Notes: a model not told the origin generated them from the sequence alone. DNA of 64,000 bases from Lachnospiraceae bacterium (GCA_910574805.1 CAJTCV010000005.1:1-64000), one strand, 5' to 3'. Positions 16,911 through 25,556 are shown, numbered from the stretch's first letter. A program made the numbers and translations.

Positions 16911-18341
16911 ATGGCAAAACTGTATTATCAGGAATTCAAGAAGCAGATGGCAGCAGATCCGGCCAGGGAACTGCGCATTGCGACTATATTCAGCTATGGT
17001 GCAAATGAGGAAGAGTCAGACGGTATTCTGGATGAAGAAAATTCTGAGGATACTTCTGCCCTTGATCAGCCCTCCAGAGATTTTTTAGAAGAGGCTATCA
17101 AGGACTATAACAAAATGTTCCATACGAATTACGATACCTCCAGTGATAAGTTCCAGAACTACTACAAAGATGTGTCCCTTCGCATGAAGAATAAAGAACT
17201 GGATATTTTGATTGTAGTAAATATGTTTCTTACCGGTTTTGACGCCACAACCATGAACACGTTGTGGGTGGATAAGAATCTGAAGATGCATGGGCTCATA
17301 CAGGCATTTTCCCGTACCAACCGCATCCTGAATTCCATTAAGACCTTTGGAAATATTGTTTGTTTCCGAAATCTGCAAAAGCGCGTGGACAGTGCTATTT
17401 CCCTGTTTGGAGATAAGAGTGCCGGAGGCATTGTTCTGATGCAGAGTTTTAAGGACTATTATTATGGTTATGAATCCGTAGACGGCAGGCGGATGCCGGG
17501 GTATGTGGATTTGATGGAGGACCTGAATCATAAGTTTCCGCTGTCAGAGCCGCAGATTGTTGGAGAGCAGAGCCAGAAAGATTTTATTGTACTGTTTGGC
17601 GCGATCCTTCGTATGCGAAATCTCCTGCTTTCTTTTGATGAGTTTAAGGGCAATGAACTGATTTCCGAACGTGATTTGCAGGATTATCTCGGACGCTATC
17701 AGGATTTGCGTGACGAATGGAAGCGTAAACGGCAGGAGAGCACGGACATTACAAATGATGTGGTCTTTGAAATTGAGCTGATTCGACAGATCGAAATCAA
17801 TATTGATTATATTCTGATGCTCGTAAAGAAATACCATGATACTCACTGTGAAGATAAGGAAGTGCTGATAACCATCCATAAAGCAATAGACGCCAGCCCG
17901 GAACTGCGCAGTAAGAAAAAACTTATTGAAACTTTTATCGCAGGAATCAATGACGTGGATGATGTCATGAACGAATGGCACAGCTATGTGATGGAACAGC
18001 GTGACCATGACCTTAATACGATTATTGCGGAAGAAAAACTGAAACCGGAAGATACCCGGAAATTCATGGAGCATGCGTTCCGGGACGGAGAGATCAAAAC
18101 GGCCGGGACAGACATAGACAGGCTCATGCCTCCAATTTCCCGCTTTGGCGGTGGCGGCAGAGCGAAGAAAAAACAGGGTGTTATTGATAAGCTGAAGACA
18201 TTTTTTGAAAAATATTTTGGCATTGGCGGTTCAGTATCTTTTATTGAACCGAGTCATAAGGAGATTACGTATGATTTTGACAGACAGGAAACGCTGTCGA
18301 TGGTAGCGGAGCCCGAAACGCCATACGGAGAAAAAGTATAG
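16911..18341 (+). pseudogene. hsdR: 3' half of a type I restriction hsdR gene
   Basis: The 476 codons match the C-terminal half of HsdR: the second helicase lobe with MFLTGFDATTMNTLWVDKNL and HGLIQAFSRTNRIL (motifs V and VI), followed by the helical C-terminal region that docks on the methyltransferase. HsdR is normally near 1000 residues. The nuclease domain and helicase motifs I-III are missing. Stops lie in frame just upstream (TGA and TAG within about 20 bases of 16911), no ribosome site precedes the ATG, and hsdM and hsdS are absent. It is best read as a remnant of an earlier restriction system at the same locus. Confidence 0.85.
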
Positions 18342-18538
18342 CATCTTTGTGTCTGCATTGTGCTGTTCCAGAGAATGCATTTCGTTGTTGCAGCATCAGA
18401 GACATTCGCATTTGATTTCCAGAAGATGGGTAACAAGTCAGTTGGAAGCACGTATTGAGGAACCAAATAGAAATATTGTGCATAAATGATCTTACAAAGC
18501 AGTATTTACAGATGAAGTGATTTTGGAGGTGAATAACA

Positions 18539-18976
18539 GTGGACTATAATTTAGACCGATTCCTGACAGCGCAGCAGGCGTATTACCGGACAGCTCTGCA
18601 GGAAATACAGTCCGGACGGAAGCAGAGCTGCTGGATGTGGTTTATCTTCCCGCAGATCACAGGGCTTGGCCGCAGCGAAACTGCACAGTATTATGCGATT
18701 CAGGATATGGAGGAGGCAAAAGCATATATGCAGAACGGCACGCTCAGAGACAATCTTATGGAAATATCAGAGGCGCTTCTTCATGTGGATTCCAGTGACG
18801 CGGCCGCTGTGATGGGCTGGCCGGACAATCTGAAACTGCAGTCTTCCATGACATTGTTTTTGCTGGCAGAGCCGGAATGTGAAGTGTTTCGGAAGGTGCT
18901 GGATAAATTTTATGATGGAGAAAAAGATCAAAGGACCGTGCGTTTATGCTCGTTGGGGAAGGAGGTGAGCACATGA
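18539..18976 (+). CDS. DUF1810 family protein
   Basis: The 145-residue protein matches DUF1810: DYNLDRFLTAQQAYYRTAL, the core CWMWFIFPQITGLGRS, AQYYAIQDMEEAKAYM and the end-part LQSSMTLF. The biochemical role of the family is unknown. It starts at GTG 18539 after GGAGGTG and its stop overlaps the next start as ATGA. It is first of three coupled genes that end in a secreted nuclease. The 197 bp between the hsdR remnant and this gene has no gene I can support. Confidence 0.88.
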   Translation: MDYNLDRFLTAQQAYYRTALQEIQSGRKQSCWMWFIFPQITGLGRSETAQYYAIQDMEEAKAYMQNGTLRDNLMEISEALLHVDSSDAAAVMGWPDNLKLQSSMTLFLLAEPECEVFRKVLDKFYDGEKDQRTVRLCSLGKEVST

Positions 18977-19380
18977 CCGTCATGCTGTGTGTTGATGATA
19001 AGAACGGGACATTTTTTAACCATCGCAGACAGAGCAAAGACCGGATTCTGCAGGAGCATATTCTTAAGCTGGCCGGTCCGAAGAGACTCTGGATGAGTCC
19101 ATACAGTAAGAAGCAGTTTGCGGATACTGGTCAGATCGATGTGATGGCTGACGAAGAATATCTGGAGAAGGCCGGGGATGAGGATCTCTGCTTTGCGGAG
19201 GGCGATGACCTTTCTCCCTATGTGGAGAAGATCGACAGGATTATCTTGTTCAAATGGAATCGTGTTTATCCGGCAGATACTTATTTCACGCTGGATATCA
19301 GCGGGTGGACAAAAGAAGAAACAGAGGATTTTGCAGGAAATTCTCATGAAAAGATCACAAAGGAGATTTACAGAAGATGA
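18973..19380 (+). CDS. Conserved protein of unknown function
   Basis: The 135-residue protein begins MTVMLCVDDKNGTFFNHRRQ and contains RLWMSPYSKKQF, then a C-terminal segment KIDRIILFKWNRVYPADTYF. I do not recognise the family. No signal peptide or membrane segment is seen. ATG 18973 was chosen because AAGGAGGTGAG lies directly upstream. Both ends are coupled by ATGA overlaps to DUF1810 and to the nuclease gene, so the three products are probably made in similar amounts. It could be a cytoplasmic partner or immunity-type protein for the nuclease, which is speculation from linkage. Confidence 0.7.
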   Translation: MTVMLCVDDKNGTFFNHRRQSKDRILQEHILKLAGPKRLWMSPYSKKQFADTGQIDVMADEEYLEKAGDEDLCFAEGDDLSPYVEKIDRIILFKWNRVYPADTYFTLDISGWTKEETEDFAGNSHEKITKEIYRR

Positions 19381-20360
19381 AAAAAAGAAGAGTATGGTTA
19401 TTGACAGCGCTTACATGGATCGCGCTGGCGTTGTCTGCGTGCGGAGGTGCTGAAACGGAACCCCCGGAAGAGTCTGTGGTGGCAGAGGCGAATGCCCCGG
19501 GTCTGGGAGCGCCTGAGGCGCAGCCGCCGGTGGAAGAAGAGACGCCGGAGGAAGAAAAGCAGTCAGAGACGCCGCCGTCATCGGAGGGGGCTTTTTCCCT
19601 GTCCGGGGTAGAGCCGTATACGGATCAGGCATATGTTCCGGTCAACGGCAATCAACCATATTTTTCGGAAAATGATCTGACGGCGCAGTCTTATGAGTAT
19701 TACAGCGATCTGGATGAGCTGGGCAGATGCGGAGTCGCTCATGCCTGCATAGGTGTTGACCTGATGCCCACGGAGGACCGGGAGAGTATCAGCCAGGTGA
19801 AGCCCACCGGCTGGATCAATGTCAAATATGACAATGTAGACGGGAAATATCTGTATAACCGGTGCCATCTGATCGGTTTCCAGTTATCGGGCGAAAATGC
19901 CAATGAGAAAAATCTCATCACAGGTACCCGGTATCTGAATGTGGACGGTATGCTGCCTTATGAGAACATGATCGCGGATTATGTAAAAGAGACTGAAAAT
20001 CACGTGATGTATCGGGTGACTCCGGTGTTTGAAGGGGATAATCTGGTGGCGTCCGGGGTGCTTCTGGAGGCGCAGTCGGTGGAGGATCAGGGCGAAGACA
20101 TTGAGTTCTGTGTCTATGTTTACAATGTTCAGCCGGGGATCGAGATAGACTATGCCACCGGAGAGAGCCGTCCGGCGGACGGTTCAGAACCGGTACCCCA
20201 GGGGACGGATTATATCCTGAATACCAACACCGGAAAATTCCACTATCCGGACTGCAGCAGTGTGGATCAGATGAAGGAATCCAATAAACTGCCGTATACG
20301 GGCAGCAGGGACGACGTGATCGCACAGGGGTATGATCCCTGTAAAAGGTGTAAACCGTAA
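19377..20360 (+). CDS. Secreted DNA/RNA non-specific endonuclease lipoprotein
   Basis: The 327-residue protein has a lipoprotein signal (LALSAC, with Cys near residue 22) and a low-complexity Pro/Glu linker to about residue 75. The nuclease domain runs from about 85 to 250, with NRCHLIGFQLSGENANEKN corresponding to the RGH/RSH catalytic motif and asparagine region of NucA/EndA-type enzymes. A C-terminal module of about 45 residues (NTNTGKFHYPDCSSVDQM, GYDPCKRCKP) is a cysteine-containing Ada-like or metal-binding unit often seen after such nucleases. It probably degrades extracellular nucleic acid at the cell surface. It is coupled to the preceding gene. Confidence 0.9.
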   Translation: MKKRRVWLLTALTWIALALSACGGAETEPPEESVVAEANAPGLGAPEAQPPVEEETPEEEKQSETPPSSEGAFSLSGVEPYTDQAYVPVNGNQPYFSENDLTAQSYEYYSDLDELGRCGVAHACIGVDLMPTEDRESISQVKPTGWINVKYDNVDGKYLYNRCHLIGFQLSGENANEKNLITGTRYLNVDGMLPYENMIADYVKETENHVMYRVTPVFEGDNLVASGVLLEAQSVEDQGEDIEFCVYVYNVQPGIEIDYATGESRPADGSEPVPQGTDYILNTNTGKFHYPDCSSVDQMKESNKLPYTGSRDDVIAQGYDPCKRCKP

Positions 20361-20394
20361 GTATAAAATTGAGCACAATCCCCGCAAAAAGTGT

Positions 20395-20423
20395 TTGTAT
20401 TTTCCGCCGCCCTGTGTTATAAT
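20395..20423 (+). promoter_or_regulatory. tRNA promoter
   Basis: TTGTAT (20395-20400), a 17-bp spacer and TATAAT (20418-20423) end eight bases before the tRNA. This is a near-consensus housekeeping promoter, as expected for a stable RNA gene. Confidence 0.8.
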
Positions 20424-20431
20424 CTGCTCAT

Positions 20432-20504
20432 GGAGATATAGCTCAGCTGGGAGAGCATCTGCTTGACGTGTAGAGGGTCACAGGTTCGAGTCCTGCTATC
20501 TCCA
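20432..20504 (+). tRNA. tRNA-Val (anticodon GAC)
   Basis: The 73-nt cloverleaf has a GGAGATA/TATCTCC acceptor stem, a GCTC/GAGC D stem, an anticodon stem TCTGC/GTAGA around the loop TTGACGT (anticodon GAC), and a T arm with TTCGAGT. There is one A-C mismatch at the base of the T stem. CCA is not encoded; the discriminator A is followed by TGAC. It lies alone between the nuclease and acylphosphatase genes. Confidence 0.93.
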
Positions 20505-20604
20505 TGACAGGGTGGCTCGCTCATGCAGCCACCTTTTTCTTTCATCTGCCGGCGGTCCGGTGGGGATTCTCAGGAGCAGTCAGGTTTTGCATGGAGGTGA
20601 CCAT

Positions 20605-20874
20605 ATGAGTATACGGAAGCATATACAGTTTTACGGAAAAGTGCAGGGGGTGGGGTTTCGCTATCATGCCACGTACAAGGCGCGTTTTCTGGGACTGACC
20701 GGATGGGTCCGCAACTGTTATGACGGCAGTGTGGAGATGGAGGTGCAGGGCGAGCCGGAGATCATTGACGATCTGCTTTTGTATCTGCACAGGCAGAGGT
20801 TCATCCGGATCAGCCGGATGGAGGAAGAGAAGATTGATCTGAAGGAAGAGACAGATTTTAAGGAGAGATGGTAA
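20605..20874 (+). CDS. acyP: Acylphosphatase
   Basis: The 89-residue protein has the acylphosphatase signature GKVQGVGFRYHATYKA, with the catalytic Arg, and GWVRNCYDGSVEMEVQG, with the catalytic Asn. The enzyme hydrolyses carboxyl-phosphate bonds such as acetyl phosphate. ATG 20605 is chosen because GGAGGTGA lies just upstream. A longer frame begins at 20512 but its extra 31 residues are not family-like. A strong terminator follows. Confidence 0.93.
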   Translation: MSIRKHIQFYGKVQGVGFRYHATYKARFLGLTGWVRNCYDGSVEMEVQGEPEIIDDLLLYLHRQRFIRISRMEEEKIDLKEETDFKERW

Positions 20875-20876
20875 CA

Positions 20877-20922
20877 GAAGCGCGGATGTGTGGAAAAATC
20901 CCACAGGTCCGCGCTTCTTTTT
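20877..20922 (+). terminator. Rho-independent terminator after acylphosphatase
   Basis: GAAGCGCGGA (20877-20886) pairs with TCCGCGCTTC (20908-20917), with a further inner TGTGG/CCACA stem, and is followed by TTTTT. It separates acyP from the convergent PurF-like gene. Confidence 0.85.
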
Positions 20923-20959
20923 CCGGAATCGCTGATCAGTGCAGCATTTTCCGGATTCT

Positions 20960-22369
20960 TTATTCTCTGCCGTTCCAGCAGTAAGTACACAGTTTGCAGG
21001 GCTCGATCCCCACGGAGTCCAGAAGATCGTCCAGCCGGTTGTACTGCAGAGAGGTGAAATTCAGTTCCCTGCGGATCTCCTCCACCATAATCTGATATTT
21101 TTCGGAGTTGGGATCCGCATATTCCTGAAGTACCTCATCCGGCACGTCTTCCGTCCCCTCCAGGCGTGAGATCATCCGTCTGGTGATCAGATCCATGTCC
21201 GAGGTGGATCGTGAGAAATTCAGGTATTTGCAGCCGTAGATCAGCGGCGGGCAGGCCGGTCGGATATGGACCTCTTTTGCCCCGCTCTGGTAGAGGAACT
21301 CCGTAGTCTCCCGAAGCTGCGTGCCTCTGACAATGGAATCGTCGATCAGAAGCAGGCTCTTTCCCCGGATCAGCTGGTGGATCGGGATCAGCTTCATTCT
21401 GGCGATCAGGTTCCGCTTGTTCTGAATCGTAGGCATGAACGAACGGGGCCAGGTGGGGGTATATTTTACAAAGGGCCGGGAGAAGGGGATGCCGGATTCA
21501 TTGGCATATCCTACCGCGTGTGCGATGCCGGAGTCCGGGATACCGGCCACGATATCCGGGCGGGCATCGTCCCGCCGGGCCATTTTTTCTCCGCAGTTGT
21601 AGCGCATCTGCTCCACGTTGACACCTTCATAGGAGCTGGAAGGATATCCGTAGTAGACCCACAGGAAGGTGCAGATCTTCATATCCTTTCCGGGGGCAGA
21701 CAGGGTCCGCACTTCTTCAGGTGTAACGACGACGATCTCGCCGGGCCCCAGCTCTTTGTGGTCCTCATAGCCCAGATTCAGATAAGCATAACTCTCAAAG
21801 GTGATGCAGTATGCGTCTTCCTTCCTTCCGATGACCACAGGGGTACGGCCCATACGGTCCCTTGCCGCATAGATTCCTTTGGGGGTCATGAGCATAAGTG
21901 TCATGGAGCCGTTAATCAGCTCCTGAGCATAACGGATACCGTCGATGAGATTTTCTTTCTGATTGATGATGGCAGCGACCAGCTCTGTGGGATTGATGTC
22001 TCCCCCGCTCATTTCCAGAAAATGAGTATTGCCATTTTGATAGATAAGATCCGTGATCTCTTCTGTGTTGTTGATTTTGCCCACGGTGGTGATGGCGTAG
22101 GTTCCGTGGTGAGAACGGATGATCAGGGGCTGGGGTTCATAATCGGAGATACATCCGATGCCCAGATAGCCCTTCATCTGCCTCATGTCCTTGTCAAACT
22201 TGGTCCGGAAAGGTGCATTTTCTATATTGTGAATGGCACGGTTAAAACCATTCTTACCATATACAGCCATGCCGCCCCGCCTTGTACCAAGATGAGAATG
22301 GTAGTCTGTTCCAAAAAACAGGTCAAAGACGCAGTCGTTCTTTGACGCAACTCCAAAAAAGCCGCCCAT
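20960..22369 (-). CDS. Amidophosphoribosyltransferase (PurF) paralogue lacking the catalytic N-terminal cysteine
   Basis: The 469-residue protein has the two-domain PurF layout: an N-terminal glutamine-amidotransferase fold and a C-terminal phosphoribosyltransferase domain with the PRPP loop LLLIDDSIVRGT (about 338-350). Cysteines in KICTFLW, RPACPPLIYGC and CKLCTYC sit where the Bacillus-type iron-sulfur ligands lie. True PurF begins with Cys after Met or propeptide removal. This protein begins MGGFFG, and the ATG is fixed by AGGAGG ten bases upstream, so the glutaminase nucleophile is absent. It may use free ammonia, or have a binding or regulatory role. No other purine gene is near. Confidence 0.88.
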   Translation of the reverse strand: MGGFFGVASKNDCVFDLFFGTDYHSHLGTRRGGMAVYGKNGFNRAIHNIENAPFRTKFDKDMRQMKGYLGIGCISDYEPQPLIIRSHHGTYAITTVGKINNTEEITDLIYQNGNTHFLEMSGGDINPTELVAAIINQKENLIDGIRYAQELINGSMTLMLMTPKGIYAARDRMGRTPVVIGRKEDAYCITFESYAYLNLGYEDHKELGPGEIVVVTPEEVRTLSAPGKDMKICTFLWVYYGYPSSSYEGVNVEQMRYNCGEKMARRDDARPDIVAGIPDSGIAHAVGYANESGIPFSRPFVKYTPTWPRSFMPTIQNKRNLIARMKLIPIHQLIRGKSLLLIDDSIVRGTQLRETTEFLYQSGAKEVHIRPACPPLIYGCKYLNFSRSTSDMDLITRRMISRLEGTEDVPDEVLQEYADPNSEKYQIMVEEIRRELNFTSLQYNRLDDLLDSVGIEPCKLCTYCWNGRE

Positions 22370-22438
22370 AAAAGATCCTCCTGTAATTATAAGTCGTCTC
22401 TATTATAATGCGGCTTTCCGGAAAAGAAAAGAGTTTTT

Positions 22439-22633
22439 TTATCCTTCGGGCATGATGACTGCTGCGATGATGTAGACCAGGATGCCGCTGCCGACACCGC
22501 AGAAGGTCAGGATCGCCCACAAAAGCCGGATGACGGTAGGGTCGATCTGAAAATATTCGCCGACGCCGGCGCACACACCGCAGACCATGCGGTTGGATGC
22601 TGATTTTGTAAGTTTTCGATTCATTTTATCCAT
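22439..22633 (-). CDS. PspC domain membrane protein
   Basis: The 64-residue protein is a single PspC domain: RKLTKSASNRMVCGVCAGVGEYF, then a hydrophobic segment LLWAILTFCGVGSGILVYII ending IMPEG. PspC proteins sit in the inner membrane and take part in envelope stress responses. It is the last gene of a four-gene operon behind PadR, DUF1700 and DUF4097 genes, three bases after the preceding stop. Confidence 0.9.
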   Translation of the reverse strand: MDKMNRKLTKSASNRMVCGVCAGVGEYFQIDPTVIRLLWAILTFCGVGSGILVYIIAAVIMPEG

Positions 22634-22636
22634 GAT

Positions 22637-23677
22637 TTATTCCTCCGTAAAATTTAATTCTGCTGTTCCAAAGGCGCATACGATCTGGATCTTCTGTGCC
22701 GCATCATGCTGGACATCCAGGCGGCTGTTGTCCTCATGGTGAAAATCGTGGTGATCTTCCAGAGAATCGTACTTCCGATGGTTGATGGAAATACCGCCAA
22801 AAGCTGCTTCCAGACAGTAGTCATAGTCTGTTTCTCTGCCCGCAGCGTTGACCGTCACGTTTCCCAGCCCGCAGTCCAGATCCAGGGCGGCGCCTTCGTA
22901 TCGGGTGAGGACGGCGCTTCCGGTGCCAAGAGAGATGTCTGCTTCCCGGGAGGCGCTGATGGAGTCTGCCGTAAATTCGCCCACGCCGGTGTCCGCCTCC
23001 AGGCTCCGGCAGGACAGCGTCCCTATGCTGATATTTCCCACCCCGCTGTCAAGGTCCACGGTATCTGCGGACAGGCGGATGAGCTCGATGCTCCCACAGC
23101 CCAGTTCCAGCGAAATGTCCTTGAACTCCTGTTCGGGAAGATACAGATCCAGACGAAGCGCATGGTCCATGCTGTTGCTTTTGGTGGAAGAGGGGCGTTT
23201 ATCCACAAGAATCAGGCGGCTGCCCTCCTGCCGGCAGGTGAAACAGTTCCGGGTGTTGTCGGCCACTACTGCGATATGCTCATCCGTATGCTGGAAGAGG
23301 CGGAGTTCACAGAGTCCGAAATCCATGTCCAGGCTGTCAATATCCCGGAACTCATAGTATTCTTCCCCTCCGGTGTAGTTGCTTCCCGAAAGCTCCTGCA
23401 GTTCGTCCGGTATGGCATCCTGCAGTTCTCCGGCCGCATCGTTCAGCTCTTCGACTGCTTCCGAAAAATCTTCTGCCATCTCCGGCAGGATGCCATCCGA
23501 CTCCGGTGTGACGGACAGATGGGTCCTGTGCCCGCGAAAGAGACTGGAGGGGAGATGTCCTGCGGACAGAAGCTGTTCGGGCGTTGCGCCCATGGAGATG
23601 CCGATGCCGATCCCGATCAGTCCAAGGATAAAAAGGATGCCGCTTAAGGCGATGCAGAGCTTTACAAAAGGTTTCAT
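22637..23677 (-). CDS. DUF4097 family beta-strand repeat protein, membrane anchored
   Basis: The 346-residue protein has an N-terminal membrane segment (residues about 6-30, LCIALSGILFILGLIGIGIG), an acidic linker, then from about 120 a run of short beta repeats (ADTVDLDSGVGNISIGTLSC and similar) typical of DUF4097 adhesin-like sheets. Such proteins are often encoded with PspC and DUF1700 partners, and are thought to sense or scaffold at the envelope. The start overlaps the DUF1700 stop as ATGA. Confidence 0.85.
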   Translation of the reverse strand: MKPFVKLCIALSGILFILGLIGIGIGISMGATPEQLLSAGHLPSSLFRGHRTHLSVTPESDGILPEMAEDFSEAVEELNDAAGELQDAIPDELQELSGSNYTGGEEYYEFRDIDSLDMDFGLCELRLFQHTDEHIAVVADNTRNCFTCRQEGSRLILVDKRPSSTKSNSMDHALRLDLYLPEQEFKDISLELGCGSIELIRLSADTVDLDSGVGNISIGTLSCRSLEADTGVGEFTADSISASREADISLGTGSAVLTRYEGAALDLDCGLGNVTVNAAGRETDYDYCLEAAFGGISINHRKYDSLEDHHDFHHEDNSRLDVQHDAAQKIQIVCAFGTAELNFTEE

Positions 23678-24354
23678 TTTACAACACCTGCCTTTCTAAG
23701 TGGATAGCGGAGGATGGACACAATGCTCCTGAGCAAAAACGGGATCAGGATTTTCATAATCCAGACCGCCATAAGGAAGATGAGAATTCCTGCAGACAGG
23801 AGCAGACAGCCCATACCGCCCAGCGCGATGCCTACACCCGGGCGGAGGAACAGGTTGTAAACAGCCAGCCCCATCAGGATGATCCCGGCAATGGGAAGCG
23901 CCACCGCTGCCACCGCCACTCCGATCATCACGCCTGCGATGCCCAGCAGGACGGCACCTGCGATGACAAGAAGCGTGACAAAGAGCGGCACGACAATGGG
24001 AAACAGAAGGAGGCACAGAAGCAGAATGGCCAGAAGCTTCCACGGATCAGCGCCTCTGCGGGGATGGGGGGCTTCTGCGGGCGCTGTCCGGTTCCCGGCG
24101 GATATCTCCTGCGGATCGCTGAATCGGGTGTTCTCGTAGCCCCGTTCTGTGTATTCACCATTTTCAGACATTCCGTCCCGGATGGTCCCGGCCACCTGTG
24201 CCGGACTGCCCAGCTCCCGGATGACCTGCGCCTCGTTTTCTGCACCGGCATCGTCAAAATAATCATTGTAATACTGGATGGCTGCCTCCCGCTCGCCGGC
24301 CGGAAGGTCTTTGAGAAGCCGTTCCAGTTCTCTTATAAACTGCTCTCTATTCAT
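23674..24354 (-). CDS. DUF1700 (HAAS) membrane protein
   Basis: The 226-residue protein opens with the HAAS/DUF1700 signature MNREQFIRELERLLKDLP, AIQYYNDYFDDAG and VIRELGSPAQVA. From about residue 110 it has several glycine-rich hydrophobic helices. Genes of this family nearly always lie beside a PadR regulator, as here. The start overlaps the end of padR by eight bases, so translation is coupled. Confidence 0.9.
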   Translation of the reverse strand: MNREQFIRELERLLKDLPAGEREAAIQYYNDYFDDAGAENEAQVIRELGSPAQVAGTIRDGMSENGEYTERGYENTRFSDPQEISAGNRTAPAEAPHPRRGADPWKLLAILLLCLLLFPIVVPLFVTLLVIAGAVLLGIAGVMIGVAVAAVALPIAGIILMGLAVYNLFLRPGVGIALGGMGCLLLSAGILIFLMAVWIMKILIPFLLRSIVSILRYPLRKAGVVK

Positions 24355-24673
24355 CTTTCCCTCTCCCTGTAAATATTCTGGTGATCTTGGCTGCGTAGAT
24401 CTGCCATTCCGAGATGTACAGATTCAGCTGCGCCCTGCCTGCTTCGGTGATCTTATAATACCTGCGGTTCCTGCCGCCATATTCCATATCGTAGACCTCC
24501 AGGCAGCCGTCCCTGAGTAGCCTTCTAAGGACCGGATACAGCGTGGATTCTGAGATCTCGATGACCTGACGGACATCCTGGGTGATCTTGTAGCCGTAAG
24601 TCCCTTCCGCATCCATGGATACGACAGCCAGCACGATGGCATCCAGAAGTGCCGCACCTGTGTTAAATACCAT
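24347..24673 (-). CDS. PadR family transcriptional regulator
   Basis: The 108-residue protein has the PadR winged-helix: LLDAIVLAVV, YGYKITQDVRQVIEISESTLYPVLRRLLRDGCLEVY and RRYYKITEAGRAQL. PadR repressors commonly regulate their own operon and release in response to envelope stress or small molecules. It heads the DUF1700-DUF4097-PspC operon, and a perfect palindrome overlaps its promoter. Confidence 0.93.
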   Translation of the reverse strand: MVFNTGAALLDAIVLAVVSMDAEGTYGYKITQDVRQVIEISESTLYPVLRRLLRDGCLEVYDMEYGGRNRRYYKITEAGRAQLNLYISEWQIYAAKITRIFTGRGKDE

Positions 24674-24703
24674 GTCCGTTTCCCCTTACTGTTTGATTTT
24701 ATA

Positions 24704-24735
24704 ATATTATATGAGATATAATATCATGTTGTCAA
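24704..24735 (-). promoter_or_regulatory. padR operon promoter with palindromic operator
   Basis: On the minus strand, TTGACA (24735-24730) and TATAAT (24711-24706) are separated by 18 bp. A perfect palindrome with 9-bp arms, ATATTATAT-GAG-ATATAATAT (24704-24724), covers the -10 and most of the spacer. A repressor bound there would block the promoter, and PadR is the obvious candidate. Confidence 0.65.
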
Positions 24736-24788
24736 CAGTATTAAGAGAATCTTAAGAAATAAAAAACGGGTAAAAATCTATTTTTCTA

Positions 24789-24819
24789 TTGACTCTCACC
24801 TTGGTTTATGGTTCATGAT
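24789..24819 (+). promoter_or_regulatory. MerR-type promoter with 19-bp spacer
   Basis: TTGACT (24789-24794) and CATGAT (24814-24819) are 19 bp apart, the over-long spacing that MerR proteins correct by twisting DNA. It lies 48 bp before the merR-like gene, so autoregulation is likely. The spacer has only weak dyad symmetry. Confidence 0.55.
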
Positions 24820-24866
24820 AGGGATATCAGGAGCGCAAAAGGCGCCGGAAAGGAGAGCATTAAGAG

Positions 24867-25556
24867 ATGAAAATCGGCGAGGCGGCGAAGGAGACAGGTC
24901 TTTCGGTGAGCAATATCCGTTTTTATGAGAAGAAAGGGCTTTTGAATCCCCGGAGACGGGAGGAGAGCCAGTATCGGGAATATGGGCAGGAAGAGGTACG
25001 GCGCCTGAAGGAAATCATGCTCCTTCGGAAACTGGGGATTTCCATTGAGAGCATCTATCTGTTATATAATGGGCAGGCGGAATACCAGGGGCTGCTTCGG
25101 CGCCAGAGGGAGGCGCTGTCGGAGCAGATGGAGATGCTCAGAGGCTCTCTGGAGCTGTGCCGGATTCTGGAAGGGGAGGGAACGCTCCAGGAACTGGATG
25201 TGGATCAATGGCTGTTCTGGGTCCGCAGAGAGGAAGAGAGCGGGAAGAAATTCGCAGCAGCTGAGGAATTTCTGGAGGACATGGCAGAATTTTCCAGACT
25301 GGCGTCTTTTCGGTATGATCCGTACGTGGGCCGTTTCTTCCGGAAAAGAGGCAGCACAGGGATGCTGGCGCTTCTTCTTTTTCTGTTTCTTCTGGCGGCG
25401 GTGGCGTCAGTCATCCTGAGGGGCAGCGGAGCAATGGGTCGTCAGGCAGTGATCGGTTTCTGGCTGTTCTGGTTTCTGGGGCTTGGCGTCAATTTCTGCC
25501 GGTATCGGAGGCGGCGTCAGAAGGAAAGAGAGGAGGCGGAAGAATGCATCAGGTAA
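24867..25556 (+). CDS. MerR-family regulator with a C-terminal membrane anchor
   Basis: Residues 1-70 are a MerR winged helix (MKIGEAAKETGLSVSNIRFY, EEVRRLKEIMLLRKLG), followed by a dimerisation helix to about 120. Instead of a ligand domain, the C-terminus has two hydrophobic segments (about 168-187 LALLLFLFLLAAVASVIL, and 195-212 AVIGFWLFWFLGLGVNF), then a basic-acidic tail. The regulator is therefore probably tied to the inner face of the membrane and may sense membrane state. AAGGAG precedes the ATG. The stop overlaps the start of the YidC-like gene by 13 bases. Confidence 0.82.
   Translation: MKIGEAAKETGLSVSNIRFYEKKGLLNPRRREESQYREYGQEEVRRLKEIMLLRKLGISIESIYLLYNGQAEYQGLLRRQREALSEQMEMLRGSLELCRILEGEGTLQELDVDQWLFWVRREEESGKKFAAAEEFLEDMAEFSRLASFRYDPYVGRFFRKRGSTGMLALLLFLFLLAAVASVILRGSGAMGRQAVIGFWLFWFLGLGVNFCRYRRRRQKEREEAEECIR

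Noticed and set aside
16911-18341. Functional HsdR subunit helping the BREX cluster
   Set aside because: The nuclease and first helicase lobe are missing, there is no ribosome site, and stops lie directly upstream.
20432-20504. tRNA-Val as attachment site of the defence island
   Set aside because: No second copy of the tRNA end was found near the island and no integrase gene is present; the nuclease operon lies between.
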